Assembly (NCBI GenBank): GCA_003550325.1
Contig: QKWP01000867.1
Span: 41,391 to 105,390, forward strand
Origin: Gigaspora rosea
Lineage: Eukaryota; Glomeromycota; Glomeromycetes; Diversisporales; Gigasporaceae
Direction: 5' to 3'
DNA: 64,000 bases
Shown here: piece by piece, positions 12,301 to 22,986 of the stretch
How the letters are laid out: each line of letters opens with the position of its first letter
How positions within the stretch are numbered: the stretch's first letter is position 1
The notes under the pieces: generated by a model
The model's database searches: none
What the model saw: only the letters and a program-made list of their open reading frames with translations
Told to the model about the DNA's origin: nothing
Program-made: the position numbers and the translations under genes

Positions 12301-13053
12301 ATATATAGTTGATTTAATTATATTTTAATAAATTTAGACTGGGTTAATTTTTATTCTAAACCTTGGATAAAAGCTTCTTTAAATCCAGCTTTTTCATGTA
12401 TTGATATTAATACTTGGTATATGACTCCTGATAATACCAAGTGGCCGAATCATGCTATGCAAACATTAATCATAATGGAAAAGCATTATCTTTATATAAT
12501 GCAATTCTTAAGTAAAGTTTATTTTATTTCAATTATATTTTAAATATTTTATTTTAATTATTTACAAACTTTATTAAAATTTAGAGCAAAACAATATGAA
12601 GAACAACATTTTATTACTTGTAATATACAAATCAATTATGGAATTTATAATTCTGGTAAAAATCAAAGTATTATTGCAAGAGAAAAGTATTCAATTAAAA
12701 AAACAGGCAGGTATTATAAATTGTATAATTGTTATTTTATAATATTAATTCTAATTAATTTAAATTTAATAATTTAAAGTAAATAAGCAAAAGTCAAAAT
12801 CAAAAGGAAAATCAAAACAAATAGATACTTCTCAAGTGCAAAAAAAAATAGTTTTAAAAAGCAAAAAATTGAAATAGATCTTACAGAAGATTCAGTAAGT
12901 CAAATTTCAACAAGTTTAAACCATCAAGAATATCAATTAACTCTTAAGGAACGTGAATTAGCAATTAAAGAAAGAGAACTTAAATTAGAAAAAGAAAAAC
13001 TTGAATTGGGAAAGTTGCGAAGAGAACTTAGTCTTAATGGACTTAGTGATTAA
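9318..13053 (+). pseudogene. Decayed MULE-type transposase gene
   Basis: Remnant of a Mutator-like transposase in about a dozen short exons (blocks near 9318-9770, 9854-10050, 10200-10435, 10512-10734, 10953-11210, 11279-11473, 11541-11702, 11784-12054, 12138-12265, 12338-12511, 12587-12710, 12778-13053). An acidic N-terminus with repeated NYE/DEL words is followed by a Cys-rich part and a FLYWCH/GCM1-like segment ending CKGIHSHPPPPP. The DDE core follows: a first acidic site in YFEIDLSFKHIQG, a second in IIGDLDQAQAKGLG, and VAES...NHNGKALSLYNAIL in another frame. The C-terminus is a charged coiled coil (KERELAIKERELKLEKEK). Lesions: frameshifts near 9607, 10000 and 12438, TAG stops at 11600-11602 and 12202-12204, and a possible TGA at the 12054/12138 junction. 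The family call rests on remembered motif pattern; the exon between 10735 and 10952 is unresolved. Confidence 0.75.
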
Positions 13054-14630
13054 TGCTTAATATTAGGGATTATATTAGGTAAATATTTTTAATATATAAT
13101 AAAATAAATTTATTTAGATAATTAAATACTAATAATATGTATTTGTATCTAATGATACTAGCATATTATGAGTTTAAAACTATTATAGGCATCTTATTTA
13201 TTTGTCTTAATAATGTAAAATTTGCAAATTTTTTAATAAAAAAGATATTTTTCAAGTGCTTAATAATTAAAGGATTAATTAATTAAATTCTACACAATAA
13301 TTAATATAAAATCTAATAAATATAGTATTTACATTGTTACAGTTAAATATTAAAATGTAAATAGACTACAAGCAAATATAGATTAATATAATACTATAAG
13401 CAACTTTTAATTAATACCATTAAAGCAAATAAATGTTCAACTAATATATGCAATCTACACTCTATCTGCAACAAATAAATACTAACTATACTTAAAATAA
13501 AAATTATTGAATTAATAAAAGATATTTAACAAATACTTTATAGCCTCAATAAATATGAAATAGTTTTATTATTTGTGTTTTTCTACAAAATAATATTAAA
13601 TCAATGTCATATAACTAAATAAAGGGTACATATATAGGTATATGTTATTTATTATCTATTTGTTTGAACATACATTTCTTTAAAGATTTATTTTATACTT
13701 ATCATTACTTTAGAGGTTGTATTCATGAACGTATGACTCAAAAAAGAAAATTATGCAAAAAAATAAGGTTTTACAAAATGCATAGTGCAATGAATTATTT
13801 TATAAGTTTTCATTTTTAGGAGAACATTGTCGTTAAAGTCAGAGTTAGTTTTTTTGATATATTTAATATTTAATTTATGTAGAGTTTTCTGTTTGAAACT
13901 TTTAAGGAATTAACCTTATGTCTATTTTTGAATAATAATGTAATTTTCTAAGAATAACATTTGGCAATTATCAATTGTTATAAATTGAAAAGTAATACGA
14001 AACAGTAATGCACTATATTAATGATAAGCAATGATTTTATTTTACAAAACTGACAATTTTTTAAACACTATATAGAATTATGTAATCAATCATAGTTAAA
14101 TCATTAACAATAATACAAATTTTTAAATAATCAAAATTGAATCAGCTAGCTTATCGGAATTGAAGTAATAAGGAGTACCCCCTGCAGAGAATGGATATCC
14201 AAAGTTTTTTGCTGCGTATCCAATTTATTGAGATCGGAATCTTTGTCCAATAGAATTAATATATAATATAAATTTGGTTTCATATTTATTCCGTGTTTAT
14301 TTAAATCCGAATATAATAAATCATTAACGTTAAGTCATAACGATAATACATATTATTGGTCAGTTCAAATATTAACTCAAATTTTTATATTTTTCTCAAA
14401 ACAACCGTTCAAATTATGACCTTCTCATAGAGGATTCAGAAATAAGATTTCGGCTTTACCTAAACTGAAAGAATTTCGGTAGCATCTTCGATTGAGCAAA
14501 AATCTTATCATACCATACAGTAGTTATTTTTTTCTTATCACTATTAATTTTAAGCTAATTGTATAAGTTTTTTTATTAAAATTTGTATTTTTTTTCGTAA
14601 CTATTAACTTCTGAAATTTTAATTCGGGTC
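13054..14630. other. AT-rich intergenic
   Basis: No gene. AT-rich DNA downstream of the transposase relic. No terminal repeats of the parent element were recognised here or upstream of 9318. Confidence 0.4.
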
Positions 14631-14720
14631 TAGCACATTAAATGCTCAGCACATTAAATGCGCAACACATTAAAGGCGCAGCATTTTAAATGCGCAGCAC
14701 ATTAAATGCGCAGCATTCTA
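14631..14720. repeat. 16-bp tandem repeat, about 5-6 copies
   Basis: Units close to CAGCACATTAAATGCG in tandem with a few substitutions (ctcagcac, gcaacaca, gcagcatt). Stands out by its GC steps in AT-rich DNA. Function unknown. Confidence 0.85.
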
Positions 14721-14749
14721 AAACTTGTACGTACGTACAGTTATGACAA

Positions 14750-14990
14750 CCCAAAAAGGAAATTTAATTTTGTAAATAAACAAAGTGCGTAAAAATACAA
14801 ATTTTAGGTTAGGAGGTTATAGACTTTGCTCATTGTATGTAAAATTTCGTTCCCGACATTTTTAATCAGTGCACCAAGGTGATTTAAATACTAGGTTTGG
14901 TATATTTTCGCTTTTTTCTTCTTCCGAACGTGTTCGGAATGATCAAAATTCGAACTCATTGATTGGTAGTTGCCTTTTTAGGGGATGTCT
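14750..14990 (+). repeat. Dispersed repeat family R, copy 1
   Basis: Begins near aaaaggaaatttaattttg, then taaataaacaaagtgcg, and continues through tttcgttcccgacattttt and agtgcacca to cgaacgtgttcgga. The same order of words occurs at 20545-20800, 46655-46728 plus 47471-47640, and 49105-49350. No coding content, so probably a decayed transposon shared by all four sites. Confidence 0.75.
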
Positions 14991-15375
14991 AAAGCCATGT
15001 CCAGTTATATGTTTTGACTTTTTAATTAAAGTTAGAGTACCGGTAATCGATTTTTTATTAATGCCTCGCTTTTTTTCTTTTCGGCCTGATCCGTGCCGAT
15101 CAAAAGACGACCCCCCCTTTTAAGAGTATGTATGTATTACCGGAAATTACCGGCCAAATGAGTATAGTTAAAATAAGACGAATCAAATTAGATAGCCCGT
15201 GCGACGATTTACTGCGTACCTAACTATACCGAAAAGATATTTCATGACCCTGATCATTCTGGCATGGATCGCAATATAAATATGATAACAAATTTCGTCT
15301 GAATTTTTCCGTTTTTTTTTTAAAATAAAAAACAAATAAAAAAACAAATAAATAAAAATATAAAATAAACAAAAA
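14991..15375. other. Intergenic upstream of P450 locus
   Basis: Contains ggcctgatccgtgccgat and a run of seven C at 15111-15117 but no gene. Sequence close to the P450 start is A/T-rich with A-rich aaacaaata runs (15320-15375). No TATA box can be assigned with confidence. Confidence 0.35.
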
Positions 15376-17182
15376 ATGATTTCAATATTGCCTATTAATT
15401 AGAAACCTTTATCTTTGGTATCGTGACCTATGTACTATATTATTATTATAAGTACTTTACTCGACCGTGTCTGCTCCCAGGACCATTTCCTCTACCACTT
15501 ATTGGTACATATCGTTATTTTATTTTCCGTGTAACTAATGACTTATTATTAATTATGTTTTTTAATTTGAATAGGAAATCTTCATCAATACTCTGGTGAT
15601 GATTCAGCTTCAGCGAAAATTCTTCAATCAATTTATGGTGACATGTGGGAAATTTATAAGGGCCCTATAAGAACTATATGGTTAGCTAGAAATGATTTAT
15701 TTGAAAAAATCTTTAGTCCTTCTACCAATAGTGCTTTCCTTATTCGTGCTGTATCAAATTCTGGTCTTGAAGAATTTAATACTACTAAGATTGGTATGAC
15801 TTTTAATAGTGATTTAAAGGAATGGTCTTATAATCGAAAATTTATGAGTAAGGCTATTATGTCTCCTAATTTCATTAAACAAGTCGTTGAAGGAACTCAA
15901 GATATTTTTGAAGTAATGGATAAATGCTGGTAAAATCTTTTTGAAAATCTTGGAAATGATCAAATTTTTAATATACACAAATGGATGTTACTTGCTACTT
16001 CTGAATCTATTATTCTTTTGACTACTCACAAAAGAGCTTATTCTATAGTCGATTATTATAACAAATTATTACCTACCAAAAATTTTGATATTCCTGTTGG
16101 TGCATTAGAAGAATCTGAAAATTATGTTGCAAGAATAAGAACATATATCAGAGCTATGGAATTTTTTTTTACTACTCCGAAAATTATCCGTATTCTTCCT
16201 GGAGTTAGACAATATGCTCAAAGATTGATTAAGAATAGGGACTTATTATACGAGTATTTAAAAATAATAATTCAAGAACGTAGAAAAGAGATTGAGAAAA
16301 CTCTTGATAAAGATTTTCTAACATCAGATTTATTAACGTCATTCTTGACTGCCAATACTTCTCTCGATATTTCAAATATTTCTGATGAATCGTATGTTGA
16401 ACCCATGTCTGATGAACAAATTTGTGGAAATCTCATTGAGGTTTTTGCTGCTGGAACTGATTCAGTACGTTGAAATATTGCTTATAAATTTATAAAAAAA
16501 TTTCTTCTTAAATCATAAAATTTAATAAATTCCCTTTTTTTGTAGGTTGCCAATAGTATTACTTTTATCATCTATTACTTGGCACATTACCCTAAAGTTA
16601 AAGAACGTGTGGTTAAAGAATTAGAAACTGTCTTTGGACGTGATCCAAATTATCGTTTCACATCAGATGACTTGTCTAAATTAAGATATTGTGAAGCTGT
16701 TATCAAAGAAGGTTTGTTACCTAAAATTATCGTGACAACACATTATAATTTACTATGTTCATGAACTAATAACACATTCTTTTTATACAGTTTCGAGAAT
16801 TTTCCCTTCAGCTCCAACAACATTTCGTACGTCAACTAAACCTGTTGAAATAGGTGGTCACCATTTTCCTGCAAATTTACAATTTTTCATTTACATAGAA
16901 GGTGCCAACAATCACCCTCAACATTGGACCGATCCAAATACCTTCAATCCAGATCGATTTCTTGATGGTTCAAATAAAGTTATTAATACTTTCGGTGGTG
17001 GATTACGTATGTGTCCGGGTCGAAATTTATCAATAATAGAAATTTTAAGTTTTATGGTCATGTTGTACCGAAAGTATGATATTGAGCTGGTTAATATGAA
17101 TGCGCCAATTAGGTATAATTTTAACATTATCAGGCAATGCGTAAAAATGGAAGCTAGAATAGTTCCTAGAAAGTTTGAATAA
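15376..17182 (+). pseudogene. Cytochrome P450, disrupted
   Basis: Heme-thiolate monooxygenase, probably ER-anchored. Exons: 15376-15504, 15575-16464, 16546-16711, 16791-17182; all introns are GT-AG, 70-81 nt. Exon 1 encodes a hydrophobic, Tyr-rich anchor (VTYVLYYYYKYF) and the proline hinge PGPFPLPLIG. Further on come the I-helix motif FAAGTDSV, the ExxR motif EVSR formed across the third intron, PERF-like FNPDRF, and the heme loop FGGGLRMCPG with the Cys ligand. All key motifs survive. Lesions: exon 1 needs one extra base between the ATG (15376) and the anchor frame, near 15400-15410, and TAA at 15931-15933 interrupts exon 2 while the frame continues cleanly through NLFENLG. Exon lengths total 1577 nt, one short of 526 codons, which fits a single-base loss. 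Recent pseudogene, or two sequence errors. Substrate and CYP family cannot be assigned. Confidence 0.85.
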
Positions 17183-20035
17183 ATTAATACTTAGAATGTA
17201 CTATATGTTCAGTAATTTTGTATAGTATAATAAAAAGAAACCTTATGACGCATGTTTAAGTAAACCAAAACGTACATTTATCAATAGTATTAACATGCAT
17301 ATACAGTTGGTAATTCTGAAGCATACTTATTTTTGCATTTTATGTCCAAGTACAGTATATGCAACTTTAACTAACTATTATACGTATTTTCTCCTGCAAT
17401 CTTAGTTATCTGTAATAAATAATATAATATATCAAATATATTATCTCTATTAAAAGCTATAATATAATATCATATTTACACCTCAAGGTTTAATTTTCAA
17501 CTTGTTTTTTAAATATTATGTCTATATATTTTTTGTTTCTAGTTTCGTATAATTGCATTAATTATTACTAGAATATTGGTTATTTAAATTATTTTTACAA
17601 TATATAATAGCAGTTCAATAATTTTAATTTAAAAGTAAAGAGAATTTCTATTTGTACAATATGTATATGTTTGTTGATATCTTAAAATTCTGATTATGAA
17701 ACTGCTTTTGAGATTTTAACAAATTACTTTAAATTGGATAAATTTTCATCTTGGTAATTTATACGTAACATGAATTTGTTATCAATAAATTTAGGATATA
17801 AGTATAAACACTACGTGAAATTAATAAATTTTCTAAAAGTCGCTGCTCTTTATATAAGCCATATTGTATTAAGAATTATAGCCTAAAATTAATATTTAAT
17901 AGAATTAGCTAATTATATTACAGCTTATAATTCGTGCTAAATAGTACAAAAAAAAACTGTAATCGAACTATATTTACAGTCAGACCCCTAAATGCAGTTT
18001 TTGTGAAAAGCCCAGAAATCAATTTCTTCACCTGAGTCCAACTAATATTGCGCTTATAGATTTTACCTCTTTAAATGCAATCTTTCCTAAGTGCATTTGA
18101 CTCAGTTTTTACATATGGTCCCGTCGCATTTCATTTAGAGAGTTCGGATTGTACGTGATCCGAAGCCCGAAGCCTTTCCGAAACCTTCAAATTAGAATGC
18201 TAATAACTAATGCACATTTACTATAAAGTAACCAAAACATTTCTGAAATGCAAACTAATTATCATGTGCTTTATGTCTTAAAGTCTAAAATTAAATTTCT
18301 AAGCCTTTCAGTAAGTATTAGAATTTCGGAAAAGGGTTGGGATTTTATATATAGTTTCGGGTTTCAGGTCACAACTCTTGATTGTACTATATAATGCATA
18401 CAGTTGGAATTTCATTATCTGGGATATAAATACGCAATTCAATACGAGATTAAACGAGGTATATTTCATAGCCATTTTAATGGTATACAACACAATTTGG
18501 CAAAAATCCGTTCTAGAAGTTGGAATCGGGTTTAAAAATTCGAGTTTATCATATCAAAATTCGAGTTTATTACATCAATTATTATTATTATTAATAAATC
18601 GAATTTTGGAGGAATTTCAATGTGATAAACTCGAATTTTTAAAACCGGTTCGGTAAGAAGGTATTTATTATCTGTTAGTCTTTTCTATCTCTAAGATCTC
18701 ATAACAATACAGCACCAAAAATAAATCAAAAATTAATAATGTTTCTAGTATTAGAGAAGTCAACTTAATCATGTTTTTAAGAAGATTTCATAATTCAACA
18801 AATGCCAATAAAATTAGTTTATACTTAAACATTTCTATAGTACATGATAATGTAAACATATTCAATAGTAGAAAATATATACCAAAGCATTTCCAAAATT
18901 AGCAGTTATAGTATGCGATTATCTTGCTATACTAGTATTGAGTGCTCTCTTTAAGAGACTGTTCTCAAAAGGCTCAAAAATATGGATACCAAAAAGCATG
19001 AATCACTAAATCCAAAAACTATCCGAAAAGCAATTGCATTTTGTGATTGAAAATATTATTATATTGTATATATTATAATTTATAAGAATTATAATAACTA
19101 ATAACGTAATTATTGTTAACTATTTAGTTGAATTATTATTAAACCAAAAATTATTAAAAATACAAGCCAGAAACACTATCTGAAGTGTTATTTATAAAAA
19201 TATATTCTCTATATATTGGAATAGTTTCTTTATTTAGAATCAAAATATCTACATTTTGGGTTAGTTCTTTGTTATAGTATTTTATCAATATATAATTATA
19301 AGCTATAATTTAATAGTTATAACTGATTAGAATAAATGCTTAAATAAAAACATCTTTTAGAGATATAGTAACACAGCAATTTCTAGTCAGTTCTATAAAG
19401 ATTTCTAACATATTATTCTTGTTATCTCATAAGCAGTACCTATAATTCTAACTTATAACATCAATTCTATTTTGGTAGATATAGTACTCAATATAAAAAA
19501 AATAAATACTGTTACTGTATATTGCCAAAAATAAATTATCTTCAAAAATAAGCTACACTCCTCTTTTGTTCAAAAAACTCAAAAATGTAAAAATAAGCTA
19601 CTCCTATAATTATCTTTGAAATTTTAATTTACATTTAATATACATATTATTGATTTGTTAATTTTATTGCATTATTTATTAATGAATTAATCCAACCAGG
19701 CTATTAGGGACATGTCATTAATCACCTGATCATTTTTATCAGAGGCCTACCCCCTTTCTTAATATATATTTGGCAGATTCCTTATATATAATTTTAACTT
19801 TTTTACCCCTAAAAATCACCTGATTTTTACACCTCCCTTATCTCCCTTATTGCGCTTTTCATTAATTTAATACAAAAATAATAAAATTTATTATTTTATT
19901 TGCTTCAATAATTAGATTTTATTTGCTAAAGGTTGAGATTCTTAAAAATTTTGTTAAAGCAAAGTACTAGATTCCCTACTGTAAGTATATCAAAAAAAAA
20001 GAGAAGCTTTACTTACATCATATATGGGTTTTAAC
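17183..20035. other. AT-rich intergenic
   Basis: No gene. Contains the hairpin at 18522-18655. Around 18120-18380 words such as tccgaagcccgaagcc and gtttcgggtttcagg suggest a decayed repeat. The rest is featureless AT-rich DNA. Confidence 0.4.
18522..18655. repeat. Inverted-repeat hairpin element
   Basis: GGGTTTAAAAATTCGAG with TTTATCA on the left pairs with the complement of the right end (GGTTTTAAAAATTCGAG with TTTATCA). The loop is A/T-rich (attattattattatta). The left arm also contains a short internal duplication of aaaattcgagtttat. A small MITE or fold-back remnant; no target duplication was seen. Confidence 0.65.
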
Positions 20036-20544
20036 AGGGTTGGCAAATGCTTTTAAATGACATAAATGACATTGTGACTAAAGATGCCTGACGAATGACG
20101 AATCATTCGTCATTGATGAATGACGAAACCATTTCGTCAGGTGACTTCAAATTGACGAATTGAAACCCCTGACGATTGACGAAATCTATGACGAATTGAC
20201 GAAACCTATGATGAATTGACGAAACCTATGACGAAACCTGATGAGTTATATTCATACAAGATAGAGTTAATTACCGCGTTTATAAAAATTAAGAAGTGTT
20301 TTAATAACCCGTAAAAGGGTCTAATATAGAAAAGAATATAACCTAATTAACCTTTTAGGCAATTCCATAGGAAAGTAACGATAAGAGCTAAAAAACGATG
20401 TTTTAACAGAGCAGGCGATAATGCATAATTAATAGCAGCGATAGAGAATCAATATAGGTTGGATAACAATATATACATATTAAGATATCCATTACATTCT
20501 CGTTATCCATCGTGATTTTACTTATTTACGAATAACAAATCAAA

Positions 20545-20800
20545 AAAGGAAATTAAATTTTGTAAATAAACAAAGCGCGTAAAGATAGAAGTTTAGAGTT
20601 AAGGTGTTGTTGTTGGAGACTACAGCGATAGATTGGTGCTCATTATGTGTAACATTTCGTTCCCGTCATTTTTAATTAGTGCACCAGATTTAAACATTGG
20701 TTTCCAAGTATTTTCGATGTTCGGAATATATGTCGGATTTATCCGGAATCGACGAAAATAAACGCGTGTACAATTTTGACTATTCCGGATCAACCCGACA
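20545..20800 (+). repeat. Dispersed repeat family R, copy 2
   Basis: Shares aaattttgtaaataaacaaag, then taaagatagaagtttag, tttcgttcccgtcattttt and agtgcacca with 14750-14990. Lies in the core of the foldback element, either inserted there or carried by it. Confidence 0.7.
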
Positions 20801-21062
20801 TATAAATTTGAACACGTGACATGCGAAAGAGAAAAAAGAAAAAAGCCAATGAAACCTTATAAAGAAATAACATTCTTTTGAAGCAATTTAAGGTTTAGTG
20901 TATCCAATATCATTATGCTAAAGGGGTTCCTGAATCGATTTTTCAAGGTTTATCAATTGTTAAAGGTTTGTCAAGGTTTCGTCAATTCGTCATATGTTTC
21001 TTCAATTCGTCATAGATTTCGTCAATTCGTCATAGATTTCGTCAATTCGTCATAGGTTTCGT

Positions 21063-21190
21063 GTAGATCGTCATCGTAGTCACGTCCGCGATGATGTAAT
21101 TAGAGCGCTGAATACCGAAGGCTTGGATGTTTTGGAAATACCTGGTGGGACGACAAGTGTTTTACAGCCACCTGACGTTTCAATAAGTCA
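21063..21190 (+). pseudogene. pogo/Tigger-type DDE transposase fragment
   Basis: An open stretch of about 42 codons reads VDRHRSHVRDDVIRALN, then LDVLEIPGGTTSVLQPPDVS. In the DDE_1 superfamily this segment surrounds the second catalytic aspartate region and the conserved P-x-x-T-S-x-x-Q-P-x-D motif. The canonical LD/VD...H and QPPD are visible. It is bounded on both sides by the gacgaaa tandem repeats and has no start, stop or remaining domains, so it is a captured fragment inside the right arm of the foldback element. Confidence 0.7.
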
Positions 21191-21482
21191 ATCGTCGGGG
21201 GTTTCGTCAATCGTCAAGGTTTCGTCATGACGAAACCATGACGAAACCATTTCGTCATCGCAAAAAATATTTCGTCAGGCATCTTTAATTGTGTCATTGT
21301 TATTTCAGTATTTGTCATTTTGTCATTTAGAAGGTAAATGACAAACAACAAAAATAGGTTTTATTTAAAAATGCCAAGATCCTGGGTCTTGTGCCGCTTC
21401 AGTATTTTAGGATTGGTTAAATCCTAAAACACCCGAAGTTTTAATATGTTACTTTTAAACAATATTATTATTTGCCAACCCT

Positions 21483-22986
21483 GGTTTCAACAACAAAGTC
21501 CTGCTTATATCTTATATAGAGGACTTTATTAGAAAGATTTCAACATAACTAATAAATTACAAGCAATTTTTATTTGCTGGCTATTGAATTTGCCAAAATC
21601 GCTACTATAGTACATACAGATTTTCCCCTTACATGCCCATTTAAATACTCCAATTAGTACTTATCACTTAAATCAATCTGAATAAGAGTCTAAAAAGGGT
21701 GATAAGTTAGCACAGGTAACTCAATGTATAATGAATGATATTATTTAAATACTTCATTCAACTAATGCAGTATTAAACAATCATAATACCAATAAGAGAA
21801 ATTTAAATAGTTTGGTCAATGAATTATCGTGAATAATCGTCATACTCATAAATTTTCAGTGAGAATAGAATAAAAATAATTTAGAAGGGAATTAATTATT
21901 TCAAATCATTCAATAAATATAAATATACTTCGTCTAAAATAATATACTAGATTGTTTGTTACTACATATTTGTAATTATAAGGTGTAAAAAAAAAAAAAA
22001 AAGAATCTGATCTTTATTTCAAATAAATAGTGCTTGAGGCTTAATAAAGTCTAAATATAGATATGGATAAAATAGATAAAGCATGTAACTGTTTACTAGA
22101 ATATAGACAGATAACCAACGGGCGGACCGAACCCAAGCCCGTTGTGAGACCGGAAATGTGACCTGCAGGAGGCACGTGCCCGCGTGACTCGGGAATTCCA
22201 AAATTAGGGAATTCCCTGAATTTCGGGGATCGGAGGAAATCAATTGATATCGGTAGATAAGTATAATTCAAGGGATATTGGTAACTATAGTGATATCAAT
22301 CCTTACAGTGATATCAGTAATTCTGACATGTAATAATAGATTTTTAATAGTTATAAATAAAGGCCGTGTGCACTTTGGGGGACGACAGAAAACTCCCACC
22401 TTTGCTTTAATAAATCACATATAATATAATAAACGTTCCTTTTATTGTCTTTAATAAACAAACCCAAGTACATATTCGATACATAATAAACATATACACT
22501 CGTTAATTTGCTACACTACGCTAAACTTTGACTAAACTATCCCGAAACTCTGCGCAACCATTCAGCCAAATCTAACACGCCTCTCTCGACCTAAACTAAC
22601 CCTTTGACGGCTGACCGGGACCGACCCCGTGATTCACTGATAGACCCGCCGGTTTTCCGATTTGTCACCGTTACGATGTGTACCAAGAAATTTTATCAAA
22701 AAAATTATATATATAAATAAAGCATAAGCTCGCAAGGCGAGAAGGTGGGCAATACTCATAGTAATGGTTTACGAGTTCGAACGACAAAAAAAAAGACCGT
22801 ACAAGAGTACAAAAGTACCGAATTTGGAACAAACCTATATACTATAATGCATTCTACGAGGAATTTACACTGATGTTACATTGTGTCTTGTATCACATAA
22901 AGTATTTCTATAAATTGCTTTGATTCACTGTTCATCCAAAACACAGAAATCTGTATTAAATTTCAACCTACGGGAGTTTTGAATTA
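21483..22986. other. Intergenic, including GC-richer retroelement-like patch
   Basis: AT-rich until about 22090, with a 15-base A run near 21990. From about 22090 to 22680 the DNA is GC-richer and has promoter/polyadenylation-like words (agttataaataaagg at 22343, then several aataaa) and a final gtcaccgttacg. This resembles a decayed solo LTR, but no TG...CA ends with target duplication could be fixed. The last 100 bp hold a possible TATA element (ctataaat, about 22910) upstream of the next gene. Confidence 0.35.

Larger units (their letters stand above)
20036..21482. mobile_element. Foldback-like element with tandem-repeat arms
   Basis: The outer ends are AGGGTTGGCAAAT and its complement. 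The flanks GGTTTTAAC (20027-20035) and GGTTTCAAC (21483-21491) agree at 8 of 9 positions. Each arm carries tandem copies of an about 19-bp unit, left GACGAATTGACGAAACCTAT and the complement in the right arm, so arms (about 20090-20245 and 20945-21290) fold back on each other. The core includes a copy of repeat family R (20545-20800), and the right arm contains a transposase fragment (21063-21190). Arms built from short tandem repeats resemble Foldback/Galileo architecture; the 9-bp duplication suggests MULE-type integration. Confidence 0.8.

Noticed and set aside
14869-15123. 84-residue open frame before the P450
   Set aside because: It overlaps dispersed repeat R and has no domain or splice pattern; the real P450 N-terminus lies at 15376.
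9318-17182. Transposase relic and P450 as a gene cluster
   Set aside because: Same strand but 2.3 kb apart, both decayed, with no functional link; co-location looks incidental.
22090-22680. Solo LTR
   Set aside because: TATA- and AATAAA-like words and GC-richer composition are suggestive, but no TG...CA ends with matching duplication could be fixed, so it is listed only as a low-confidence patch.
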